A program made the translations under genes and the position numbers. Shown here piece after piece: positions 1 through 8,338 of a stretch of DNA of 64,000 nt. This DNA comes from Pantoea sp. 18069 (lineage in GTDB: Bacteria > Pseudomonadota > Gammaproteobacteria > Burkholderiales > Burkholderiaceae_C), in assembly GCF_902706035.1 (NCBI RefSeq), contig NZ_CACSJA010000020.1, positions 1 through 64,000 of the forward strand, given 5' to 3'. The notes under the pieces were generated by a model that worked only from the letters and a program-made list of their open reading frames with translations, was not told the DNA's origin and did no database searches. How positions within the stretch are numbered: the first letter of the stretch is position 1; each line of letters starts with the position of its first letter.

Positions 1-404
1 TTCTTGTCCTCGGTCACTCACTCTCGTTTGGTCCTTCGCTCTCGCCTTGTGGCCTCAGCGGCCCCGGCTCCAGCTACTACGACCTCTGCTGACTTCTCGC
101 TCCGGCACAGCCGTCGGGCTTTCACCCGCAAGGCGAGATCTCCCCAGGTAAGAACACACACCTTCATCGCACAACCGCCGCATTTACGCCACCTCGCCTT
201 GGTCACAAGAGCTTTGCGGTTCATGGCCCGCTCGCCCTGCTTGGCAGCGCCTTCTATGCGGTTCTTGTTCATCGGCTCGCGATTTACGCTCCACGCTTCC
301 TTCCCACGCTCGGTCGCCCTCACGCAGTTGCGCTTCACTTCACTCACTGTGACCAGCTCGTGGCGGGACTTGCACCCGCAGGCATGCGCCCATGCTGGGC
401 GCAC
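1..404 (-). mobile_element. Group II intron, 5' part (probably class C), truncated by window edge
   Basis: Read on the minus strand, the segment begins GTGCGCCCAGCATGGGCGC at 404, which fits the GUGYG 5' end of group II introns, and continues as structured GC-rich RNA-like sequence. Near 60-120 it contains the AGAAGTCAGCAGAGG-type stretch that usually lies just before the intron-encoded reverse transcriptase. The reverse transcriptase itself would lie left of base 1 and is not visible. The start lies five bases after the T-run of the terminator at 410-436. Insertion just behind a terminator hairpin is the known habit of bacterial class C introns. The open frame at 18-407 is intron RNA, not a protein. 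Intron identity is recognised from pattern, not from a structure calculation. Confidence 0.72.
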
Positions 405-409
405 CATGC

Positions 410-436
410 AAAAAAGCCCGCTATCAAGCGGGCTTT
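410..436 (-). terminator. Intrinsic terminator behind the maleate isomerase gene
   Basis: A 10-bp perfect stem AAAGCCCGCT/AGCGGGCTTT with a four-base loop is followed on the minus strand by six T residues. It lies about 80 bp after the stop codon of the maleate isomerase gene. It is also the apparent landing site of the neighbouring group II intron. Confidence 0.85.
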
Positions 437-515
437 GGTGGTTTCCAGTTCGGTCAGCTCCGGTAACGCGCGATGGAGTGCACTCCCAGTCCAGCTTCCC
501 AGGCCGGCTGCTTCG

Positions 516-1268
516 CTAGTAGCGGCCACTCAGCAGGGAACCAAATCCCGGAGCCACGGTCTTCAGGCCGAGCTGTTTGAGCATCATGTAAGTGGTTGCC
601 ACTGACGAGCTGATCACCGGCAAGCCCACCCTGTCCTCAATGGCCTGAATCGAGGCCAGAGACGGCATCTGCACGCAGGCGGAAGCCACCACCACATCGA
701 CGCCATCGGTTTTCAGTTTCTTGGTGATTTCAATCGGCGCACGTGGGTCCTGGCGGCCCACTTCGAGATTGTCCGAAATTTCCAGAGAAATGCTGTCCAC
801 GACCTCAATGCCTTCGTTTTCGATGTAATCGACAACCATGGCCGTCAGAGGCTTCATATAAGGAGCAAGCAAAGAAATACGGCGCGCGCCCATTGCCTTC
901 AGGCCATCCACCAAAGCGCCGGCACTGGTCACCACCGGCGCCCGTCCACCCACTTGCGCGGTGCGTTCATGGAGCCGGGCCTGGGCCACACGATGGTAGC
1001 CGCGTCCCATGCTCATGATCGCCACCAGACAGGCATAACCCAGGACGTCAACACGCGCATCCGCCAATTCGATGGCGCAGCGATCTGAATCGGCATCCAT
1101 GGCCGCCAGCTCTTCCTTTGTCACCTTCTGCATGCGCATGCGGCTTGAGTGGAAGGTAAACCGTTCCGTTTCAATCGCCTGGCGTGCCAGAAGCATTGCG
1201 GGGATTTCTGTCTCCATCGTCGTGTTGGAGCTTGGCACGATCTGCCCAATGCGGAAAATCTTACTCAT
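516..1268 (-). CDS. Maleate cis-trans isomerase / Asp-Glu racemase superfamily
   Basis: A 250-residue cytosolic protein of the maleate isomerase/arylmalonate decarboxylase group, which interconverts maleate and fumarate through an enediolate intermediate. The N-terminal VPSSNTTMETEIPAM segment is diagnostic. Two catalytic-type cysteines are present, Cys80 (GYACLVAI) and Cys198 (ASACVQMP), the spacing seen in NicE-type maleate isomerases. The gene follows the Bug protein gene by 7 bp, so the two form one operon, divergent from a LysR gene. The substrate is inferred: related enzymes act on other cis-diacids or hydantoins, and no nicotinate-degradation genes are visible. Confidence 0.82.
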   Translation of the reverse strand: MSKIFRIGQIVPSSNTTMETEIPAMLLARQAIETERFTFHSSRMRMQKVTKEELAAMDADSDRCAIELADARVDVLGYACLVAIMSMGRGYHRVAQARLHERTAQVGGRAPVVTSAGALVDGLKAMGARRISLLAPYMKPLTAMVVDYIENEGIEVVDSISLEISDNLEVGRQDPRAPIEITKKLKTDGVDVVVASACVQMPSLASIQAIEDRVGLPVISSSVATTYMMLKQLGLKTVAPGFGSLLSGRY

Positions 1269-1275
1269 CTATACG

Positions 1276-2253
1276 TCACTCCATGGTGATGTTGTTGGCT
1301 TTGATCAGTGCGCCCCAGTAGTCAGTTTCCTTTTTGACCAGTTGATCGAGCGCTGCTGCATCGAGAAAACGCGGCTCAATGCCTTGCAGCATTGCACGTT
1401 GTTTGACTTCAGGTGTTTCCAGCGCTGCCTTGAGCGACGAGGACAAACGCGCCAACACCTTTGGTGGCGTACCCGCCGGGGCGAACAAGCCCACCCATGC
1501 TTCAGGCTCGAAGCCGGGCAAGCCCGCCTCGCCGGTGGTGGGCACATCAGGCAGCATGGGGTGGCGGGTCTTGCTGGTCACTGCCAGCGCCTTGAGCTTG
1601 CCGCTTTTGACATGTGGGCCGACAGAGGGAGGCGTACTCATAAACATCTGCACCTGACCGCTCAACACATCCTGCATTGCGGGACCCGATCCCTTGTAGG
1701 GCACATGCGTGATTTCCGTCTTGGTCATCTGCGCAAACTGGGCTGTCCCCACATGGGACAACGAGCCACTGCCTTGCGATGCGTAATTCACCGTCCGGGG
1801 GTTCTTGCGCAAGTATTCAATGAACTCGGGGAGCGTGTTGGCAGGTACCGAGGGGTGCACAGCAATCACGTTGGTAGCTGCCACAATCAAGCCTACCGGC
1901 ACAAAGTCACTTTGCGACCAACCTGGCTTTGGGAAAAGTGAGGGATTGCCCACGTGGTACGCGGAGTACGACGACAGCAGCGTGTAGCCATCCTTGGGCG
2001 CACGCGCCACCATTTGGTAGGCAATATTGCCGCTCGCACCGCCACGGTTATCCACGATGACGGGCTGCCCCAAAGCGCGAGCCATCACATCGGAAACCAG
2101 GCGCGCCGCTGTATCCACCACCCCGCCGGGAGGGTTGGGGACCACAAGAGTCATTGATTTACTGGGAAACTCCTGCGCCAAAGCATTGCCTGTGGCCAAG
2201 CTGCCTACAAAAGCGGCCATCACACTGGCTGCCAATAAATTGCGTTTTTTCAT
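1276..2253 (-). CDS. Bug/TctC-family periplasmic solute-binding protein
   Basis: A 325-residue protein of the Bug (tripartite tricarboxylate transporter TctC) family, which captures carboxylates in the periplasm. Residues 1-26 form a Sec signal peptide (MKKRNLLAASVMAAFVGS, cleavage after ALA). The mature chain has the family segments VVPNPPGGVVDTAARL and DNRGGASGNIA near the N-terminus. No TctA/TctB membrane subunits are adjacent, which is usual for the many orphan Bug genes of Burkholderiales. Pairing with a maleate isomerase suggests a small dicarboxylate as ligand, an inference only. Confidence 0.9.
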   Translation of the reverse strand: MKKRNLLAASVMAAFVGSLATGNALAQEFPSKSMTLVVPNPPGGVVDTAARLVSDVMARALGQPVIVDNRGGASGNIAYQMVARAPKDGYTLLSSYSAYHVGNPSLFPKPGWSQSDFVPVGLIVAATNVIAVHPSVPANTLPEFIEYLRKNPRTVNYASQGSGSLSHVGTAQFAQMTKTEITHVPYKGSGPAMQDVLSGQVQMFMSTPPSVGPHVKSGKLKALAVTSKTRHPMLPDVPTTGEAGLPGFEPEAWVGLFAPAGTPPKVLARLSSSLKAALETPEVKQRAMLQGIEPRFLDAAALDQLVKKETDYWGALIKANNITME

Positions 2254-2372
2254 GCCGTTGTCTCCATAGGGTTCTTATTGAAAGGCCAGTGCATTCTCCA
2301 TCAAGCGAAACCAGGTGGAAATCCGCAATTTATTGAGCCATCCTTCACCTGTTGCGAAGGATAATTGCCAGG

Positions 2373-3305
2373 ATGAATCTGAACCGTTTCGACCTCGTCT
2401 CCTTGCGCGTGTTCATTGCAGTGATGGAGTCCGGCAGCCTGACGGCGGGTGCCCGCTACATCGGCCTCTCATTGGCTGCGACCAGCAAACGCATTGCAGA
2501 GCTGGAGCGCCATTGCGGTGTGATGCTGATGGTTCGAAGCAAGCGCGGGATAGCAGCCACCCCTGCAGGAAAAAGCCTGCTCCAGCACTGCATCGACGTG
2601 GTCACGCGCGTCGAACGCCTGGCTTTGTCCATGGACGACTTTCGGGAAGGGGCAACCGGCCAGCTGCGCATCTGGGCCAACACCTCGGCATTTGCCGGGT
2701 TCTTGCCGCCACTGCTGGCCACCTACGCCAAGGCCCACCCCGGTGTCTCTGTCAGCCTGGAAGATGCACTCAGCGAAGATGCAGTTTGCGCAATCAACAC
2801 TGGCGTGTCAGAACTGGCCATCATTGGCGAGAACACCCACTGCGACGGGCTGCACACCATTGTTTGCGATACCGACCAGCTGATGCTGCTGGTCCCGCAG
2901 CGCCATGCACTGGCCAGGGAGAAAAGCGTCTCGCTCATCGATGCCCTTGCCTGCGAATTCGTCAGCTTGGCTCACAGCACATCGCTCACACGCCATATCA
3001 CCAGCCAGGCCAATGACGTCAATCGCCACTTGCGCACGCGTGTGCAGGTGCGCAGTTTCGATGCCATGTGCCACATGGTATCCGTAGGCTTGGGGGTGGC
3101 CATCATCCCTCGCACGGCAGCCCTGCCGCATCTGCCTGTGCGGCAACTTCAACTGATCGAACTGGAAGACATGGTGACTGAACGGCACCTTCTGCTCGCC
3201 ATGCGTGACCCTGAACACCTATCGCGACCAGCGAGCGAATTTTTTGCAATGGCGCAAAAACGGCATGCCGAGCAGTCCCGGGCGGAACGCGACACACTCA
3301 TTTGA
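2373..3305 (+). CDS. LysR-family transcriptional regulator
   Basis: A 310-residue LysR regulator. The N-terminal winged helix-turn-helix covers about residues 5-65 (LRVFIAVMESGSLTAGARY), followed by the substrate-binding domain. I chose the ATG at 2373 because MNLNRFDLVSLRVF is the usual start of this subfamily; an in-frame TTG at 2352 would add seven unlikely residues. It is divergent from the Bug/maleate isomerase operon with 119 bp between them, so it probably controls that operon. Its effector is unknown. Confidence 0.9.
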   Translation: MNLNRFDLVSLRVFIAVMESGSLTAGARYIGLSLAATSKRIAELERHCGVMLMVRSKRGIAATPAGKSLLQHCIDVVTRVERLALSMDDFREGATGQLRIWANTSAFAGFLPPLLATYAKAHPGVSVSLEDALSEDAVCAINTGVSELAIIGENTHCDGLHTIVCDTDQLMLLVPQRHALAREKSVSLIDALACEFVSLAHSTSLTRHITSQANDVNRHLRTRVQVRSFDAMCHMVSVGLGVAIIPRTAALPHLPVRQLQLIELEDMVTERHLLLAMRDPEHLSRPASEFFAMAQKRHAEQSRAERDTLI

Positions 3306-3339
3306 AACGCACAAGGCCATGCATCGCCCAGGATGGGGC

Positions 3340-3480
3340 CGTCCCCGGAAATTGGCGTGATCACGCAGGCCTTGCTGTCGTATGCACCGCCAATCGAGCA
3401 AGCATTCATCTTCGGCTGCGTGGCCAGCGGAACCGACCGCGCCAGCAGCGATATCGACCCGATCCTGATCGAACCAACGC
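3340..3480 (+). pseudogene. Remnant of a MNT-type nucleotidyltransferase domain
   Basis: The frame encodes YAPPIEQAFIFGCVASGT followed by ASSDIDPILI. This resembles the core of minimal nucleotidyltransferases, whose signature is FGS-x-ARG-x(5)-SDID-hh. The catalytic Ser and Arg positions are changed (FGC, VAS) and there is no upstream helix-turn-helix or downstream domain, so it looks like a decayed fragment. The rest of 3306-4012 holds no gene I can support: several short frames in both directions resemble nothing I know, and it has the mixed look of a recombination scar. Confidence 0.45.
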
Positions 3481-4012
3481 TTGGAGCGAGATACGGGTTT
3501 CGAGGGCAAGGTCAAGTGCGCACGCACCCCCAAGAGCGCGGAGGTAGCAACGGGGCTGCTGCAGGACGATCTACCGATCCAGAGGCCATGGCTGACCGCT
3601 TGCTACAGGAATGCTTATCCTGCCTCTCAGCATCGTCCTATATGCCATCAGCATGATCGAGAAGGATTAACCCTTGGCGAGGTCAGCAAAATAAACCGCC
3701 TAGTCATTCATTCAGTGCGCCTTATCACTGCTGACATTTCTGTTCACCATACCGTGGTGATGCGGTCATGAACGACTAGTGCACGGTTGAGTGTCAAGGC
3801 TTGGTGCTTGTTTAAAAACCGCGGCTGAATATGTCGATTTGCAGTGGAATTTTCGGAATCTGGACGCTCATGGACAACGGGGTAATCGAGTTGGCTGAAG
3901 CGGTTGAGTAACGCTGCATGGATCTGCAATTCAACCATTTGACCTCAAACGTGTGTGTGGAGCCCTTTGCTGAAGGCTATCTTTCAACACGAAATAATCA
4001 ACTTATTCATTT

Positions 4013-4834
4013 ATGAGCATACGCATTCTTCTTTCTCTGTCCGTGCTGTCCTTGTCCTTGCTGCAGGCCTGCGGAGGTGACGGCGGCAGCGGTGGTGATG
4101 CCGCCCCCGCGGCATTGACCCTGAACGTCCCTGCAGCAGAGGAGCCTGCCGCGGCCGACATCGGCGCGGTCTCCGCCAGGTTCGTAGCCAACGAGAACGC
4201 GCGTTCCATCTTGCTCTCAAAGAGCGCGCAGTCCATCGGGTCTGCAGTGCCTACGGAACAGGCTGACAGTGGCGCCATGGTCCGCATAGGGAGCAAGACC
4301 CTGTCAGGCGACCACCAGACTGTGGATATCGCCGGCGACGCGCATTTTGCGCTCGGGCGCTGGGTGAAAGGCACGCTCACCAGAGACACTGAAACCGTCA
4401 CGCTCCAGGGCCAGGACCACGAGTCGTATCACTACATTGTCTACAACCGCCTGGCGGCGCTGCCCCTCGATGGCCAGTTGCAGTGCGAGTCCGTTGCCGC
4501 GACCGCGCCGACCGCACTTTCCGATACGCACCAGAAACTCGGCTCGGCAAGCGGCTCCGCCAGTGTTTCGTTCGACCCCAGCGGTGCCGTAATACAAGGA
4601 ACGATGCAGGTGCACGCAGGCGCACAAAGCGCGTCGGTGGACCTATCCACGGCCATCCAGCATCCGCCAGCCGTGTCCGCCACCGGCCGAATGTTCGCCA
4701 ACGGCCCCGGTGCGGCAATCGTGCTGGCCAACCTGGGCGACGCAGTACCTGGCTTGGTCGTGGGGTACAGGGCCCAGCTGCCTGGCGGCGACCTCTATCT
4801 CGGCGTGGCCCGTTTCACCTGCACTCCCATGTAA
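4013..4834 (+). CDS. Putative lipoprotein of unknown function
   Basis: A 273-residue protein that I do not recognise. It opens with a lipoprotein signal peptide, MSIRILLSLSVLSLSLLQAC, whose LQAC lipobox puts the lipidated cysteine at residue 20, followed by a flexible Gly/Asp linker (GGDGGSGGD). The remainder is Ala/Ser/Thr-rich without long hydrophobic segments and is probably beta-rich. It would be anchored to a membrane facing the periplasm. It stands alone, with a strong terminator about 150 bp downstream. The start is the only ATG placing the signal peptide correctly. Confidence 0.65.
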   Translation: MSIRILLSLSVLSLSLLQACGGDGGSGGDAAPAALTLNVPAAEEPAAADIGAVSARFVANENARSILLSKSAQSIGSAVPTEQADSGAMVRIGSKTLSGDHQTVDIAGDAHFALGRWVKGTLTRDTETVTLQGQDHESYHYIVYNRLAALPLDGQLQCESVAATAPTALSDTHQKLGSASGSASVSFDPSGAVIQGTMQVHAGAQSASVDLSTAIQHPPAVSATGRMFANGPGAAIVLANLGDAVPGLVVGYRAQLPGGDLYLGVARFTCTPM

Positions 4835-4980
4835 ATGACAAGCGCCGCGCGCCTTGGAACTGAGAACGTGTTCACGATCTAAGACCAGTGACCACTGGCC
4901 TCTCCATTGGGCAAACATGCAAATCAGCGGCCCGGGAGCGAACACGGAACCCCTTGTTCACGCCTGTATGCATGGAAAAA

Positions 4981-5017
4981 GACCCCCTGCAAATCAAAGC
5001 CTTGCAGGGGGTCTTTT
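4981..5017. terminator. Strong bidirectional intrinsic terminator
   Basis: A perfect 12-bp stem GACCCCCTGCAA/TTGCAGGGGGTC (4981-4992 and 5002-5013) has a nine-base loop. It is followed by TTTT on the plus strand and preceded by AAAAA, which gives T5 on the minus strand. It separates the lipoprotein gene from the island beginning near 5125. The 280 bp from 5018 to 5301 hold no gene, only the TTTTACCGTCA copy at 5125. Confidence 0.88.
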
Positions 5018-5301
5018 CTAGCAGCAGTCAGGCAGCGTCAGACGCGGACTCACTCCCCACGCCATCATCAACAGGCCGTCCGAACCCGCATGGATAAAGG
5101 AAATGGCTGTGATCGACATGTCGCTTTTACCGTCAAAAACGCAGATCTTTTGCTGGCGCGGGAGATGAAGCGATTTGCGGGGCGATGACTCTGGCGACAC
5201 CATCATCAATCAAGCTATCAACATAGCAAAGAGTCGAAGGCGCCACAAATGGATCTGCCTACCTGACTCCGGGGGTCTCAACGCAGCCCGTCCGGCAGGG
5301 T

Positions 5302-6606
5302 TCAGGCAGATGGTTCGGCTGCCGTGTCGGCGATGGAGTCGCTAAACCGGCGAATCGTCAGAGCGCAGCGTTGCTCAATCAAGGCCATGATTCGCTCGAC
5401 CACTGCATTTCCCGCAAAGCCCAGTCCGGGAGCAGACCGAAGTCCATTCGCTGTGGGCGGCAGTGACTTTGCCAGTTCCAGAATACGTCTTTTGGACTGC
5501 GCCTTGGAAAGACCTACGCTTTCCGCGAACTGCTCCCAGTGGCGCGCCTGGACTTCGCTGAACTTGTACTTGCTGCCGATTTTCATCGCCATCTTCGGCG
5601 TCAACGTGGGATACACCGCTGTCGACAGCATGTCGTAGAACGGTGCCAAAACGGGGGCCTTGCCGGCGTACAGCAGGGAGAAGTTCTTGGCGTGCGCATC
5701 GTGATTGCCGATCAGCGCATTGAAGATCACGCTATCGAACAAACGCAGTATCTGCGGCGCACTGGGGCGCGTTGCACGGCGCACCAGATCGAAGCATTGG
5801 GCCAGGTCGGGGCCACCTTCATTTTGGTATTTCATTTCAGGCACCACGCCAAGCGCCTGGCAGAAATCCTCCTGATGAAGACGCTGCCTGTGCCCTGGCG
5901 CATCCACCACACGGTCGTAGCGTGCCACCAGCAGAAACGGGCGACCCAATACCGCATGAACTTCCGATTTCGCCGGCTTGAGCTGCATGGCCTCGGCCAG
6001 TGCCATGCAAAACCCTTCGTTCGTCACGCTGTCCTCTACGGCGTGGATGGCGGGCTTCAAGATGTGGGAGCTCGGCGTGCCGTTGAGAGGCAGCCCGATG
6101 CGGGCACCGTCGAAAACCACGGGTAGTTTGTCCTGGGCACCCGCCAAGGAAAGCCGCAGGCCATCCTTGCCGGCCAGCATGGGGCGGCGCGGCAACTCAT
6201 CCAGAATGGCAGCGACTTCCTCGTCGCTCAACCATTGAACGTCATGGTTGCGGGTAGGCACAGGCAAGGCCTGCCCCGTCTCAAGAAACGTCACGGCCCC
6301 GGCACATTCACCACCGATATGATCCAGCAACGCAAAGTCGTTCTGCCCTGAAACCTGGAATTGCTGCGCTATCAGTCGGCGCATCTGCCCCTCTGGCAAA
6401 AGACCGGCAAAGAACGGGCGCGTTTGACGATCATCGAACGGCGGCGCTTGCAGAGGCAGCGAGATGGACAACGCCACGGCGTCCGGCTGCAACAACCAAT
6501 CGGGCGCATAGCAAAAATTCAGTCGGCCATCGACCAACGCCAAGGTGCCAACACGGTCGGCGAACAACCAGACTCCCAGTTCATGCGCCATGCTCACCAC
6601 CTTCAT
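5302..6606 (-). CDS. hipA: HipA-family serine/threonine kinase toxin
   Basis: A 434-residue HipA-type kinase, the toxin of a type II toxin-antitoxin module; known HipA proteins phosphorylate GltX and induce persistence. The N-terminal couple-hipA domain (PFFAGLLPEGQMRR) is followed by the kinase core: the nucleotide loop LSLAGAQDKLP, the catalytic segment GNHDAHAKNFSL and the metal-binding PFYDML. All these look intact. Its start overlaps the end of hipB, so translation is probably coupled. A second ATG at 6591 (MAHELGVWLF) is an equally possible start. It reads away from the operator region upstream of hipB. Confidence 0.9.
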   Translation of the reverse strand: MKVVSMAHELGVWLFADRVGTLALVDGRLNFCYAPDWLLQPDAVALSISLPLQAPPFDDRQTRPFFAGLLPEGQMRRLIAQQFQVSGQNDFALLDHIGGECAGAVTFLETGQALPVPTRNHDVQWLSDEEVAAILDELPRRPMLAGKDGLRLSLAGAQDKLPVVFDGARIGLPLNGTPSSHILKPAIHAVEDSVTNEGFCMALAEAMQLKPAKSEVHAVLGRPFLLVARYDRVVDAPGHRQRLHQEDFCQALGVVPEMKYQNEGGPDLAQCFDLVRRATRPSAPQILRLFDSVIFNALIGNHDAHAKNFSLLYAGKAPVLAPFYDMLSTAVYPTLTPKMAMKIGSKYKFSEVQARHWEQFAESVGLSKAQSKRRILELAKSLPPTANGLRSAPGLGFAGNAVVERIMALIEQRCALTIRRFSDSIADTAAEPSA

Positions 6607-6826
6607 GTTGATCGGGCAACCCGCTCAGCTGGATCTCACCACCGAGCGCATCAATGACCCGCAGCACATGTTCCAGCCGCACCGTGGGCTTGCCGGCCTC
6701 AAGATCGACGATGAAACGCACACCCACCCCTGCCGCCAAGGCCAACTGAGACTGTGTCAGCTCCAGCTGCTTGCGAGCGGCACGGAGTGCATCGCCGAGT
6801 TGTTGGGGTGATCGTATGGATGTCAT
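6581..6826 (-). CDS. hipB: HipB-type antitoxin, XRE-family regulator
   Basis: An 81-residue DNA-binding antitoxin of the short y4mF/HipB type. The XRE helix-turn-helix covers about residues 15-60 (LELTQSQLALAAGVGVRFI, then DLEAGKPTVRLEHVLRVIDAL). It should neutralise the adjacent kinase and repress its own operon. The promoter region has three palindromes (6838, 6888, 6938) that look like its operators, the nearest only 12 bp before the start codon. Confidence 0.92.
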   Translation of the reverse strand: MTSIRSPQQLGDALRAARKQLELTQSQLALAAGVGVRFIVDLEAGKPTVRLEHVLRVIDALGGEIQLSGLPDQHEGGEHGA

Positions 6827-6837
6827 GGTCTGCCAAG

Positions 6838-6951
6838 TTTCCCGATCAGGAAATTATCACCTCGAATTCACCTCAGCGTAAGCCATAATTCCCGATCAGG
6901 AATATTTCATGTGTTTGAGCCGTAATTTCCCCACATCTTCCCGATTGGGAA
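6838..6951 (-). promoter_or_regulatory. hipBA promoter with three evenly spaced operators
   Basis: Three near-perfect palindromes with core TTCCCGAT(C/T)(A/G)GGAA lie at 6838-6853, 6888-6903 and 6938-6951, with centres 50 and 49 bp apart. Between the first two, on the minus strand, TTACGC and GATAAT are 17 bp apart and would make a sigma-70 promoter. The first palindrome then abuts the -10 and the second lies just upstream of the -35. The pattern fits cooperative repression by HipB or HipBA, whose known operators in Escherichia coli are also multiple TATCC-N8-GGATA palindromes. Confidence 0.75.
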
Positions 6952-7085
6952 ATAAAAAATGTAGCGGGTATTGTCGTCAGGCAATGAAGCGCCCCGGGGC
7001 GCTCCACTAAATACGGGCGCAGTAGCAGGCGCGAACGTGATCACCAACTGAATGTTTCCTGGTCATGAGCAGCACCGCATGCTCC

Positions 7086-7445
7086 CTAGCCAGGATCGAT
7101 GCCCGCCAGGCCGGCTGCTGGAGCCCGTTCGGCAACGATCTGGGTGACCCGGTTGACCGCCTCGGCGATCAAGGCATGCGGCGGGTTCACCGCCACTTCC
7201 AGGATCAGTTGCTCCAGGCTCAGCAGCGCGCCCAGGGCAGAGCCGGCGTGAATCGTGGCAATGCCGCCCGGATGACCGGTACCCCACACCTTGATCAGAT
7301 CCAGCGCCTCGCCGCCACGCACCTCACCGACGATCACGCGATCCGGGCGCAGCCGCATCGTGGCGCGCACCAGCTCGGTCATGGACACGACGCCCGCGCG
7401 GGTGCGCAGCGGCACATGGTCATGCGGTGTGGCCGGGGACGTCCC
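7086..7445 (-). pseudogene. trbB: Fragment of conjugal transfer ATPase TrbB
   Basis: The frame encodes the central part of a TrbB/VirB11-type secretion ATPase: HVPLRTRAGVVSM, RPDRVIVGEVRGGEAL (Walker B region), GTGHPGGIATIHAGS (His box) and LEQLILEV. The N-terminal half with Walker A is missing: homology stops near 7430, where other sequence begins. The C-terminus ends in an unrelated tail (VAERAPAAGLAG). About 110 of roughly 320 residues remain, so it cannot function. It shows that the region once belonged to a conjugative element. Confidence 0.85.
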
Positions 7446-7486
7446 AAAGAAGTTCGATCATCAGCCGTTGTACAACAGGAGAATCC

Positions 7487-8338
7487 TTGCTCTCAAACAC
7501 ACTGGTAAAAGATCGCATGCTCGAATCCGAGAAACTCAATGCATTGTTTCAACTACTGGAAGAGATGACGCGCCCCAGGGCAAGCATCAAAACATTCACA
7601 CCAGGAAAAATCGCGCAGTGTCTGGAAAAGTGGTCCATGTATGGTTTTCTCGGGACCATCGTGGTTTTCCTGGTTATGATTGCATGGCAGCGCTACGGAA
7701 CGACATCTCCGGGGTTCAGGCACATCTTGCTCGGTGTCTATCTGCTCCACCTGGCGCTCTCCCTCACCTACCTGATCACCGTCACCGTAGGTTCTCTTTC
7801 CATCCTCTGGCGTCATCGCAAGAAGCCCTTTGCCGCCATGCTGGCCGCATTGAAACGCGATCTCCAGCAAGACGCCGATACGCTCAAGGAACTTTGGACT
7901 TTCGACAAGGCAACATTAGCCTATGGTCTGCTTCAGTACCGCCACCGCTGGTCTTCATTCGACGGGCGAATCGCCATGATTTCCGGCGACGTGCGCAAGC
8001 TGGGCCTGTTTCCCGCGCTCGCGGCGGTATCAATATCGGCGGCCACGCTGCTCAAAGAGGACAGCAATCTGTATCTGTGGGCACCAGTGATCCTTGCCGC
8101 CTGCTTTTACCTGGTGGCATTCGTTGCCCATGCCTCCCGTGAACGCCCGCAGCAGGTCATTGAACTGTTGGAGTACGCCATCCAGCATGCGGACCAGTTC
8201 ACGTCTAGTGTCCGCGCCGAGTCCAACACCCAAGCACTGCTCTCCGGCAATGGGGAAAAAGGGGCCGAAGCCCCCGAGACTCACAACAAGCCTCTTTCGG
8301 CAAACGAGGCCGTTACCTGCCCCGCCACGACGACGTGA
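7487..8338 (+). CDS. Unknown polytopic membrane protein
   Basis: A protein of about 283 residues that I do not recognise. It has roughly four hydrophobic helices: GFLGTIVVFLVMIAW, HILLGVYLLHLALSLTYLI, LGLFPALAAVSISAA and APVILAACFYLVAFVAHA. A hydrophilic middle is rich in basic and acidic residues. A TTG at 7487 is preceded by AGGAG at 7477-7481; the ATG at 7517 has no clear ribosome site but is an alternative start. The last 19 residues are antisense to the 3' end of the radC gene, so the natural C-terminus may have been replaced by recombination. Base composition is lower in GC than the core genome around it. Confidence 0.6.
   Translation: MLSNTLVKDRMLESEKLNALFQLLEEMTRPRASIKTFTPGKIAQCLEKWSMYGFLGTIVVFLVMIAWQRYGTTSPGFRHILLGVYLLHLALSLTYLITVTVGSLSILWRHRKKPFAAMLAALKRDLQQDADTLKELWTFDKATLAYGLLQYRHRWSSFDGRIAMISGDVRKLGLFPALAAVSISAATLLKEDSNLYLWAPVILAACFYLVAFVAHASRERPQQVIELLEYAIQHADQFTSSVRAESNTQALLSGNGEKGAEAPETHNKPLSANEAVTCPATTT

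Noticed and set aside
18..407. A 129-residue frame on the minus strand with a CsbD-like start (MNKNRIEGAAKQ)
   Set aside because: The similarity is limited to about a dozen residues, and the frame lies wholly within the group II intron RNA region upstream of its reverse transcriptase.
3744..3938. A 64-residue frame on the minus strand
   Set aside because: No ribosome site, no family resemblance, and located in a scar-like region.
7065..7508. A 147-residue plus-strand frame over the TrbB fragment
   Set aside because: The opposite strand has clear TrbB motifs, so this frame is antisense noise.
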